From NCBI GenBank assembly GCA_947650365.1, contig OX393551.1, forward strand, positions 94,338,697-94,402,696: DNA of 64,000 nt, in the 5' to 3' direction. Source of the stretch: Chamaelirium japonicum (lineage: Eukaryota; Streptophyta; Magnoliopsida; Liliales; Melanthiaceae). Position numbers and translations under genes: made by a program. This document shows positions 50,301 to 60,695 of the stretch, piece by piece (positions within the stretch are counted from its first letter, which is position 1; every line of letters starts with the position of its first letter). A model generated the notes under the pieces. That model worked only from the letters and a program-made list of their open reading frames with translations, was not told where the DNA came from and ran no database searches.

Positions 50301-51704
50301 GGGTATAGGTGTGAAGTAAGAAAGAATCTAAATTTCAAAACTCCACTTCTATCTTCGTTTCTCTCTCCATTTTCTTACGACTGGTCGGATGGGCTCGACA
50401 TGTTCGTGCTGATAACGTTTTATGAGATGGGAGAAAAAGAAAGCTTCAAACATGCCCTACCCTAAAGGGGTCATATATTATTTATAGGGCAAGCTTACTT
50501 AGAGCCTAAGCAATCTATGAGAAATCCAAATCCATGAGAGAAGATATAAGAGAACGGAGAAATAAAGAAGACAGAAGAGAGAAGATGTCCTGCTCTAGTC
50601 CATTGGCCATGGGTATAGGTGTAAAGTTAGAAGGAATCTAAATTCCAAAACTCCACTTATGTCTTCATTTTCTCTCTATTTTTTTATGACTAGTCGGCTG
50701 GGCTTGACATGTTCGTGCTGATAATGTCTTGTAAGATGGGAGAAAGAGAGAGCCGTCAAACGTTCCCCATCCTAAGGGAGTCGTATATTATTTATAAGGT
50801 AAGATTACTTAGGGCCTAAGCAATCTATAGGAAACCCTAATCTATATGAGAGATAAAGAAGATAACGGAGAGATTTAATTATATTATTAAGAAATGAAAT
50901 TTTGGAATTTAGGTTCCTTCTTCTTCGTACCTATACCCGTGGTAAATGGACATAAGCATGACTTCTTCTCTCTTATCTCTTCGTTTATCTCTCTGTTTTC
51001 TTCTCTCTTTTTCTCTTTTCTCACAACACGTTATTAGCATGAATATATCGACCCTAACCGACCAGTCGTAAAAAAACGAAGAGATAAACGAAGACAGAAG
51101 AGAGAAAAGAACGGAGAGATAAATGAAGAGAGAAGAGAGAAAAAGACTTGCTCTGGTGCATTGGCCATGGGTATAGCCAGTGCATTGGCCACGGGTATAG
51201 GTATGATGTAAGAATGAATCTAAAATCCAAAACTTCACTTCTCAATATTATACGACCCCTTTAAGGTAGGGCATATTTGACGGCTCTCTCTTTGTCTCAT
51301 CTCACAACATGTTACCAGCATGAACATTTCGAGCTCAACCGACCAGTCACAAGAAAATGGAGAGATAAACAAAGACAGAAGAGATAGAAAAAGAGAGAAG
51401 AGACCAGAGAGATAAACAAAGAGAGAAGAGATAAAAAGTCCAACTCTATTCCATTGGCCACGGTATAGGTGTGAAGTAAGAAAGAATCTGATAACGTGTT
51501 ATAAAATGGGAGAAAGAGAGAGCCGTCAAACGTGCCCCATCCAAAAGGGGTCGTATATTTTTTATAGTGTAAGCTTACTTAGGGCCTAAGCAATCTATAG
51601 AAAACCCTAATACATGGAAGAAGAGAGAAGAACATGGAGAGATTATAATTATATTATTAAGAAGTAGAGTTTTAGAATTTAGATTCTTTCTTACTTCACA
51701 CCTA
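47341..51704. repeat. Array block 3b, alternating units to the array's end
   Basis: Forward junction motifs near 47630, 47945, 48727, 49657, 50018, 51028 and 51310; inverted near 48183, 48345, 49058, 49340, 50413 and 50713, with a truncated one at 51488. Long tails with CCATGGATTAGG and CCCTATAAATAATATACGACC at 49535-49605 and 49895-49965. Direct head-interior joins occur near 50206. The last unit is inverted and stops at CTTCACACCTA, where copia leader sequence begins. No gene. Confidence 0.7.
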
Positions 51705-54272
51705 CATACAGAATAAAAAACATCCAGACAATATTCGCTAACATGGGGTTCGACCCCCGGTAGCAAGCAATCACATATCCAGAATAATTTTAGAAGCGGT
51801 GCCCTGCAAGAATGATTCATAGAACACACAAAATATACTATGCATGATCTACTCGTAGAACCCCGATGGCGGCACATACTATTCATGCGCGCACATGACG
51901 GTTTCATGAAAAACATGAAACGCACACCACTAGCGTGCTCTAATATCAATTATTAGAAATAAATCCATGGTAGAGGCCTGCAACGAAAGCAAAGAGAAGG
52001 TCCAAAGACCATGAGCGGTGTGCGTTACATATCAAAAATTTTATCGAAACGATCTACACGTGCGTGTATGAATCTAGCATGGCAACTATGTGAACCCCTA
52101 ACATCGATCTAATGTGAAAAAACAATCTAGCATGCATTCATGTTCTATCTATGTTAGATCTACTTGTTAGAGATCATACCTGTGTGCGGATTCTTTTACC
52201 GCGACAAGTTTCTTCTTTGTCGATGGAGACGGGCTCGGATCTGCTCGATATAGATTTGGTACGAAGGCTATAACTTTCTGGTCTGAACTTGGATTAGACT
52301 GAAATTTGGAATGCAAGTAACCAACTTCGATACGCAACTTTTGCAACAAGTTTTATCTCATTTGGACTTCTGTAACTCCTGAAATCACAGAAACAACACT
52401 AATTTTCTGTGCAGATTCTGGACAGCAAAAGCTTGCGGGAGATTCCTTCTAGTTCACCCGATCTCACACGATATACGGCACCTCTTTGATGGATCTCTGA
52501 GTGCCTCTATCCGATAAGCCTTCTCCTTCTATGAAATACCACGTGAGGAAGACGAGTCGCCATCTAATGGCGCAAGCGAGGGAGAGAGAGACGAGAGAGG
52601 AGAAGAGAAGAGAGGAGAGGGGGCGGCTAGGGTTTCCCCATGGCATGGCTGGCCCCTAGGGCTTGCATCCATGGCTGACCCCCCTCTCCCCTTTCCCTTA
52701 TATACGGCTGCCCTATCCTTATGGATGAGGCTAGTACGGATAAGGTTCAACCAATTCAAACCTCTCCCTATATATCTCTTCTTTATCTCTATCTTTTCCT
52801 TGTTTTTGAAAACGGTCAAAATCAGCCCATTTTCTGTGCTTCATGACCGACCCTTTCATCAGAGGCAACAACCTCCTGAAACCAATGGGGCCAGCCTTGA
52901 CGAGTCTCTCAATACTTAGGGCCGGCCCCCCTAGTACATAGTGGCGCATGGTATGACTAAAATGCCCTTATGTCACTAGTTGGCCGTTCCTCGTGTACGA
53001 GACTTTGCAAGGCACACATAAGTGAAGTGCACCAGTGATTTCACTATTCTCTGAGGTTCCCGTAGGGTGCCCCTAGTGAAGTCAAATAGTCAACTCGCAA
53101 CATGTCCCGATGTATCGCACCCATTTGGCAAAGTCCACTTATGGTAAGGAATTGCTACATGCATGTCTGCACTAACCTAGGGTTTCCCCTTAGTGCACAT
53201 ACGTAGCTACGCATCTACCATGCACTAGTGCAAAGCACTCACAGAGTGTAGGCTTGGACTTTTTGCTTCCTCTAACTATGTTCTGTGTTTCAAGGAGATG
53301 GTATAAGAACCGTACATAATGTCTATAGGGTGGAACCTTCAGGGACCAGGGTTTATGGCTTTCAACTTAGACTCGATCGACACACTACCCGAGTGTACCA
53401 GCGATCCTCTGAGTCCGAATTAACCTGCATGGCCACCCAGAGTGCGACGCAGGCTGCACTCCAATTCCCCCGGACTTACTATGTTCTCCCTCATACTCCT
53501 GCTCTCCACTTAGTATGGTAAACTCGCTGTCCCTCTATCTGGTGCCATGATGCAACTCGAGCGGTGGAGAATACCATCAAACTCGAGTGCTCATATGACT
53601 CGGTTCCTTCCAGGTTGACCACATACATCGTACCTCCGATTACTCTTCCGAGTAACCGGATCCGTCACCAGTCCAACTGATGACCACCTCGCCAGGGTTT
53701 AATACGACATAGGTTAGACCAAGGAATACACCTCCCGTTAGGGGTGTAGATAGCCTGCAGGAGTGACACACTGATGCAACACCAGCCGGGTAACCTAATA
53801 CACCGTGGTTTTGGATCACTGCATCCGGATCCTCACACATTGGTGCGCCAAAGCACCACACAACTGGTTAGTCCACCAGATATGGCTCCTTAGGGTTTAG
53901 GACCGTTTTACCCTAAGCAGAAACACGGTTTATAGCATCGGTGTCTGCTTACCGATCTGTGTACCGTGTTGGTTTCGTTCGGCCACAGACACTGTGCCTG
54001 GTAATAACCGTGGTGGAGACACCCACGCTTTATCATCCCAACAGCTTATCCTGATAGGGCGACCAACCCTAATCAGAGTTGCGAACGTATTTAGGTTACA
54101 TGGGACCAGTCCCTTGAGTCTCCCACTCAAGTGGATTACCATATAGCCATGGCTCTCTGTTCTGTAATCAGAACACGTACTAAGGTACGTACCAATATGC
54201 AATCCTATACTATCAACCATACATAGCTAAACTATTGGTTTTTACGAGCTGTTGACCTCACCAATTCTAACA
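51705..54272 (-). mobile_element. Diverged copia LTR plus truncated leader, third subfamily
   Basis: On the minus strand this reads LTR (54272 to 51951, about 2322 bp, starting TGTTAGAATTGG) then leader to 51705. The primer site is decayed: GCTCTAATATCA at 51937-51948 against expected GCTCTGATACCA. Leader landmarks match the composite, including GAACCCCGATG, CCCTGCAAGAATGATT and the hairpin GGGGTTCGACCCC near 51733. The minus-strand donor-like site is at 52178-52179. Everything downstream of the leader is gone and the array abuts directly. The LTR shares an antisense frame (53285-53521 plus, VHNVYRVEPSGT) with the composite LTRs (VHNVDKVEPSGT) but is clearly older. No 5-bp duplication can be tested because one end is lost. 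Confidence 0.85.
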
Positions 54273-54530
54273 GAAGCGAGTTTAGATCTCATCAAGACCA
54301 AGATGATGAGTGCTCCAGTTTTGGCACTCTAAAACTTTGATAAGGTCTTTGAGATTGATTGTGATGCCTCTTACGTCGGGATAGGAGCAATCCATAGTCA
54401 AAAAGGACGTCCCGTTACATTTTTCAGCGAGAAGTTGAATGACATACGTTTGAATTACTCGATATACGACATTGAGTTTTACGCGGTTGTTCAAGCCCTC
54501 AAGCACAGTAGGCATTACTTGATCATTTAT
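54273..54530 (+). pseudogene. Ty3-gypsy reverse transcriptase/RNase H fragment
   Basis: Translated in one frame, this matches the RT-RNase H boundary of plant gypsy Pol: MSAPVLAL, a stop (TAA, 54330-54332) where Pro is usual, [50 protein letters not shown] and SRHYLIIY. The RNase H Asp of CDAS and the FSEKL motif are visible. Only about 86 codons remain; both ends are lost. It begins at the base after the minus-strand copia LTR, so the copia probably inserted into an already resident gypsy copy. Confidence 0.85.
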
Positions 54531-55280
54531 CAATCATTAATTAATCACCCTTCACATAATTAACAATTTTGAAGCCATTTTAAAAACCGATGGAGAGCCA
54601 AACTTGAACAAAAAATTAAGATCATTTTGAAGCATTTTTCAAGCTTGAAAATCATCAAAAATCTATTATTAAAACCAACCAAAATGGATCAACATAACCA
54701 TTCAAAGATGCACAAATATCTAAAATCAAATTCTATTAATAAAGAAAAATCAACTTCAAAGTAGTTTTTCAAATGCTTTTCAAAATATATTTTCAACCAG
54801 GTTCGAAACCAAAACCTCACACGCACTAAAACATATTCAATAAAACAATTCAAATCATTTAGATCACCAACTCTCAATTAAAATGGAATCAAAACACAAT
54901 CGTTAAAACTCAAAACACTTGAACACTTTAGATGCATTCTATATGATCAATCAATAATGGCTATCTAAGTTTCTAAGTCATCTTATCTATTCATATGAAA
55001 ACAAATCCATCATAGAACATGGTCACAAACATGGTGATCAAGCTTGAAGTTTATTTTTTTTGTAATTTTTTGTGCTTGATCTTTCAACTGTGTATTTGAG
55101 TAATATAAACTTGAATCTTCAACACATAGTACTTTGACATCTTAATTCTATTACAATTATTCACAAGTTATTGCCAGCTTTTGAATCATAATAGTTTTAT
55201 GGGATGACTATGCCCACAACCAGAGTCAACTCCTTCCTAGAAAGTGGTGACTTAGAACTCCTTCTTCTCCTTCCTGTATT
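54531..55280. other. AT-rich spacer, no gene recognised
   Basis: Low-complexity AT-rich DNA rich in TCAAG/CTTGA and AAAACC words after the gypsy fragment (CAATCATTAATTAATCACCC onward). It may be further decayed retroelement, but no domain, LTR terminus or inverted repeat could be placed. Confidence 0.5.
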
Positions 55281-55302
55281 GGGGGGGGGGGGGGGGGGGG
55301 GG
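55281..55302 (+). repeat. Poly(G) tract, 22 bases
   Basis: Uninterrupted G22 between CTGTATT and TGAGTAGAG. Homopolymer length in an assembly is unreliable. Confidence 0.8.
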
Positions 55303-56130
55303 TGAGTAGAGGGACGGGCCACGTATTGAGGGCTTCGACGCCATACGGAGCTTGGGCACTCGATAAATACCTTTTGGCTTTGATTTGAATCACAAAAAGA
55401 TATAAGGCCCCTAGGGTAGGTCACCTCAGATTGTTCTTTATTTTCTTGAGGAGAGATAGAGAACTAGAAAGAGAGAGAGAGAGTGAGAATCAGAAGAGTA
55501 TAAACTTAGTGACTATTTCACTAGAATGTCAATATGTACTTACCTAAAACTGTGCAAAGGATTACCCTTTTCCTTTGTGCTCTTAACTCGATCCTTTTTT
55601 ATAGTGGAAGTTGGAAGAGGAAAACCTTTCATTACATGAAATGTATCTCCCATGTGGTGTGCTCTTATTGCTCACAAGATTGGTCTATCATTCTTTGACA
55701 ATTATTGTTCGTAGATTGGCATTGGAGCTTGTGTAACGAATCCATCTATGTGTCGTCTCTTGAGTCCTTCAATGTATGCTTGTTCCCCCCTTGGATAAGT
55801 CTGCCACTCACTGCCTCCCCATTGTACTGTAGACACTTCTGTCAGGTCTCCTATGTGGAGCCCTCTGCTAGGCTAAATGTATGGTGTTGTCGATCAAGTC
55901 TTCACCTTCGAGCTGAACCATCCTTCTTATGGATCATAGGTTATTGGTGAGTCACGCGATTAGCTTTGGCTATTGTTGGGGCATCTCCCCTCCTTGTGCA
56001 TCTTTTTATCCATCATTGCAGCGACTCTCGGACGATCATGGTCAGGATTTAAGGTGTTGAGTTGCGTTGCCTCTCTCTTGCCTTTCCCCTCGGGGTGTCT
56101 TCTATTTTTAAAGTTTTGACTTAGTGCCGA
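55303..56130. other. Intergenic sequence, no gene recognised
   Basis: Mixed-composition DNA with a short GA-rich run near 55470-55485. GATATAAGGCCCC near 55399 is TATA-like. No frame above about 80 codons, no domain and no repeat boundary. Unexplained. Confidence 0.4.
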
Positions 56131-57600
56131 GCGAGGTTGGATATTTTATGCACCCACACAATTCATGCGCATGAATAATACAAACTGGAGTTGCACCATT
56201 TTGCATGTTTCATGTGCATGATTCCTGAGCATGAAAGACATGTTTCCAGGTTTCCATGTGCATGGACCATAGAGGAGATTTCACTCCCCTAGGGTTGGTT
56301 CCATGTGCACAGTCTTTGCACATGGACCATGCATACAAAATTATGCTTCATGCGCATGACTTAAGCTAGCTGGCAGCCAGTTGGACCCAAATCTATTTAT
56401 GATTAGTCTAGGCTATGCCCAAGTCAGCACATTCACATGACTTGACCAAGACATGCACATGAAGTGCTCCAAAATTGGAGAATTTTTTCCCAATTGAGGT
56501 CAATCTGGGAGGGGATCTAGGGTTTCTATTCTAAGATTTTCTCAAAGATTTTTTGGATATAAATAGCCTCACAAATAGACTTTCTTTTATCCCTCTCGAG
56601 CCAACAGGAGGAGATAGAGTTGCAAGGGGTTTTCTAGGTTCGGAGCTCATCTATTTCATCCCTCGCACGAAGATATGGTGGCTCTTTCATTTTCTTTCAA
56701 ATTTGAATCCATCTTCAATGGGAATGCAATCTTGCATCGATTCATCCATTTGATGATTTTCCTTTGAAGATGATAAAAATGTTCATCGCTGATAGCTTTG
56801 AGTTGTAGTCTTTTCTTTTTTCATCCCCTTCAAACTTTGTTTGTTTGGGGTTCTCTGCATCTGTGCCGCCAATTAGTGAGAATGTGTGCTCTCTTCATGA
56901 AAATGGGAGTTCTCAATGGTCAAGGAGATCGTTTTGAGATATTGGATCCTCTAGAGACGTCTACAATGAAGATTACATGAGGTGCAATCATCATCCACAG
57001 AGTGAAGGGAAGTGCCAAGAAATATGACGTAGTCGGAGGAGCCCGCCATCAAACCACCATGGATTCGGAGATTGCTTGAGTCTATACGTGTCAAGGGTAT
57101 GTTTATGCGCTTTGTATGATTCACTTTGTACTCTAATGGATTTGGACGACACCCCATGCTCGGCTCAGTGAGGTTTTTTTAGTTTGGGTTTCCTCATAAA
57201 AATTCTTTGCGTGCGTTACCGTTCATTGCTAATTATCGCTACGGTATTTGTATGCTTTTGCCGTGAAAAGCTGTCATGTAAGGATGGGTTGAGTTTACTA
57301 CGCTTTTACAAACACCGAGTGTTCGATCCATGTTTTTGTAAGAGGGAGAGAGATTGGCTTTAAGCCTCAAGTGCATTCTTTGCGTTTGATATTATATCGC
57401 TTTGAGGTTTTAGTTTTACCAAGAAAAGCATAGGTCATTTTCGCTATCAACCTTGTCGCTAACTATCGTTAGCGCCCCCGGTTGTTGTCTCGCATCATGA
57501 GGGGACTCTGGTTTGTGTTTTCAATGTTTTCTAGTTTCAATCGAAAAAACACCCCCCTCTTCTCGTTCCCCACTCAATACACATCCCTCTTATATGTATG
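56131..57600 (+). other. Unidentified sequence with LTR-like features
   Basis: GGATATAAATAGCC near 56546-56559 is a good TATA box, followed by pyrimidine-rich leader-like sequence and AT/GC-mixed DNA lacking long frames. Upstream, 56160-56480 has a cluster of CATGCGCATG/CATGTGCATG words. TATCGTTAGCGCCCCC near 57464 recalls the U5 ends of some gypsy LTRs, but no TG...CA termini, primer site or duplication was found. It could be a decayed LTR or a promoter region. Confidence 0.25.
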
Positions 57601-57822
57601 TAATTGATACTTGTCCGCAGTTTCATTTGCAGACTTATTCATTTGTCATTGTAGTTTAGTTTTGCTTTTATATTTTTATGGACAGAGGTTCGTATCCGAT
57701 CACTTTTCGTCCCCAAGCGGAGGAGAAGACGTTTGGTGGAGGGAGATAAAGGAATGGACAGAGGAGGGATGGGGGGAGATAGGAATAGAGGGAGGAGAGT
57801 GATGGAGGAATGGAGGGAGTTG

Positions 57823-57862
57823 GAAAGAGAGAGAGAGAGGGAGAGAGAGAGAGAGAGAGGAA
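57823..57862 (+). repeat. (GA)n microsatellite
   Basis: About 40 bp of GAGAGA with two interruptions, embedded in a wider G/A-rich stretch (57715-57870). Confidence 0.85.
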
Positions 57863-58039
57863 GGAATGCTCAAACACAAACACCTCTTACATGTGCTAAA
57901 GAAGCTGTTTGTTGTTTGGTACGGAACAACCAATCCCACCTCCAATCTTCGCCACCCATTTACTTAAATTTTTCACCAATAGTATCATAACACGTCGGCA
58001 ATTGTAAGAGAAAGGACGGAAGATAAAGAGACATTTCGT

Positions 58040-58344
58040 CCCAAATGAACGTTATAACTTATATTCAACCCCTCGTTTCATTTCGGACGCTCACGGCAAC
58101 CCACCTCTCTCAAATTTGTCCTTCCCCACCGTCTCATCACCGGACGGAACCCCCGGCCCTCATTGCCCCCCTCCCCATCCAAAATCCCCCTGATCTGATC
58201 CCCAGCGGTCGTAGAGAACCCAATCCGGATCTCATCAGGGGAAATCAAAACCCTAGAATCCCCAATTATTTCAATTCAAATTTTACCGAAATCCGTTGAT
58301 TCTACCTCTCAAAAACCCTAGATCCTTCCGGCGAAGTCTTCCGA
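58040..58344 (+). promoter_or_regulatory. Probable ancestral 5' region of the BPM fragment
   Basis: C-rich, with AAAACCCTAGAATCCCC and CAAAAACCCTAGATCC, typical of plant 5' untranslated regions. The presence of upstream sequence argues for a truncated genomic copy rather than a processed one. Confidence 0.4.
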
Positions 58345-58770
58345 ATGGGTGCGACTAGGGTTTGCCCGGTGCCGCCGCCAACAGACCGTCGTCCTCCTCC
58401 CCCCCTCAGCCCCCCTCCGAGATGTCCTCGACGTCGGTGACGGAGACGGTGAACGGGTCGCACCACTTAACATCACGGGGTACTCACTGTCGAAGGGCAT
58501 GGGGATTGGGCGCTACGTCGCGTCCGACACCTTCACGGTGGGCAGCTACGAGTGGGCCATCTACTTCTACCCGGACGGGAAGAGCACCGAGGACAACGCG
58601 ACGTAGGTGTCCCTGTTCATTGCCCTGGCGAGCGAGGGGACCGACCTGCGGGTGCTGTTCGAGCTGATGCTGATGGACCAGAGCGGGAAGGAGCAGCACA
58701 AGGTTCATAGCCACTTCGGGAGGAACCTCGAGGGAGGACCCTACACCCTCAAATACAGGGGGAGCATGTG
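58345..58770 (+). pseudogene. BTB/POZ-MATH (BPM) gene fragment: exon 1 (MATH domain), broken
   Basis: BPM proteins are Cullin-3 ubiquitin ligase adaptors: the MATH domain binds substrates and the BTB domain binds Cullin-3. Translation starts MGATRVC, like the conserved plant BPM start MGTTRVC, and continues in another frame with [10 protein letters not shown], then [63 protein letters not shown] and [12 protein letters not shown], ending at GTGAGC, the expected exon-1 donor. Three lesions: a frame change in the C-rich stretch about 58395-58420, a 1-base loss near 58467, and TAG at 58604-58606 where Tyr is usual. No BTB exon was found in the following 5 kb. The high GC of the exon is monocot-like. 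An intact paralogue elsewhere is likely. A sequencing artefact could explain one indel but not all. Confidence 0.88.
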
Positions 58771-60627
58771 GTGAGCCTGTGGGAGGGGGGAAGACATTTA
58801 ATTCTATTTCTTGGGTTCTTTTATTTTCATTTTGGCTGCATGGATTTGATAGGAAACATTGTTAGATCTTTGTTATTCTTATTGATGTGACTACTCTGTA
58901 GGATCTGTTTCTGTACGCTACTTTTCTATATTTGGTTTCAGGGGTTTTGGGATTTGACATTTTTTTTGATGCATAAACATGCTAACGTATGCTAGTTTAT
59001 TAATAAATAGCGCTTGAGTGGTTGGGGTTGATTTCTAATATGTGAAAGAAAGGCAGGTTTGATCTTGGCATCAAATGTTGACATATTTACTACGAAATCA
59101 CCAAAATATGTCCTCTTTTTGAGGATCCGAAATTTTTATAGTACCAAATTTTATTCAGAAAGAATGAATAGTCGGCCCAAATGACAAACATTTGACTGTA
59201 ATCCGACATTCTGTCTTTTTTGGACAATTCCACTAAAAAGGTCCATCTTTCTAAGAAATTTTATCTTTTTGAGTGATTTTTTAGAAATTCTCCATTCTGA
59301 TTTTTTTTTCATAATAGTCCGACATGTGACATAAATCAATCGAAATTTAACAAAAATCCAACAAATTTCCATCGCCTTTGATCATAATCTGACAAATTTT
59401 CTCTTTATGACCAACCAAATAAACATTTAAAACCTTGATGAGTTAATTAAATGTTTTATGTTTTTAGATAAAGCCTCAACTTACAAAAATTTTTTGTGGA
59501 TTTTAGCATTGCTGTAAAAAATACGGTGAATACGTAAATTGTTTCTTTTTTGTTAATGATAATTGATTGATGCCGATGGAAAACTTGAAGGTGAGGATTA
59601 GGGGTACTTGGCAATTCACAAGATGAGATTGGAACAATCGACACCTTGTTGAAAAGTTGTCTCACACTCCGATGATGATGTGTGATCCTCAGCATGCGAA
59701 TTATTCACCCATAGAAATGCTAATCTAGAAAGTTGATTGCCTCAACCTTCGGTAGAGATCATCCACATCAAATCTAACTCCTTTGAAACATCCGTAGGAA
59801 CAATACCATTGTCCCAAGTGTCATTGCAAGAAAACCCTACATTCTCTTTGATTATTCTTTACAAGAAGTTTGATTAATAACTATGATATAACATTGTGGT
59901 TCCTGATGCTTCGATACAAAAATTGATGTATAAAGAATCCGAGTGAGATAGGGTGTTTAGAATAACTTTAGTACCTTGAAGAGTTAAATTTAATAAATTC
60001 CCATGCTAGTTCACATAATTCACTCTCCAACCAGTGCGTTAACCGTTATAAATATCGTTATTACCAAGTGTCTTGGGGGAAAAATCGACGACTTATTGCT
60101 TATTTATCTCCATTATCACTACAAATTGGGAAAAATATGAAAATAGGTAAAAAAGGTGAAATAAAGGGTTTCATTTTTTAAAAAGATATATCCCTTTATA
60201 ATGTATATATATACACCATTATGACAAAAAACAATCATTTATTTAAGGGGACACTCAAATGAGTGTCTGACAAAATCTGTGAGTTGTCTGACACTTTCTG
60301 TGAACTGTCAGAGTAAAATACTTTCCAGCACAGTCTAAATTAAACAATTACAAATTTACAATAAGATAACAAACACTCTGAATTCTGAACATGATAAACA
60401 TCTAGATGAAAACCTATGAGAACCAATAATTACATGGAATTCCAATTATTTTCATGTTGATTACATGATTAACATTTTGAAACGCATCAAATTTGATGCA
60501 TAACATGTTTATCATTAAATTTTCTTGAAGATCCTAAAAGAAATGTTCTGAAAGGCTCAAAAGCGCACATGAGGCGCAAAGGTCTCCTAGAGCCTAGTCA
60601 CAACTCAAGGTACCTGATTGAAGTAAG

Positions 60628-60632
<5 letters not shown>
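58771..60632. other. Remnant intron then unrecognised AT-rich DNA
   Basis: Starts with donor-like GTGAGCCTGTGG and T-rich intron-like sequence. From about 59000 it is AT-rich with no domain. I found no acceptor followed by BPM exon 2 (expected opening GYKRFF). 60245-60310 has repeated GTCTGACA/GTCAGA words of no known meaning. Confidence 0.4.

Positions 60633-60693
<61 letters not shown>
60633..60693 (+). repeat. (AT)n tract 1
   Basis: About 61 bp of perfect TA repeat ending where the inverted-repeat element begins (GGGGAGGGATAC). Confidence 0.9.

Positions 60694-60695
<2 letters not shown>

Noticed and set aside
1-51704. Cassandra-type TRIM carrying 5S rRNA promoter sequence
   Set aside because: I looked for 5S-like internal promoter boxes in the repeat unit and saw none.
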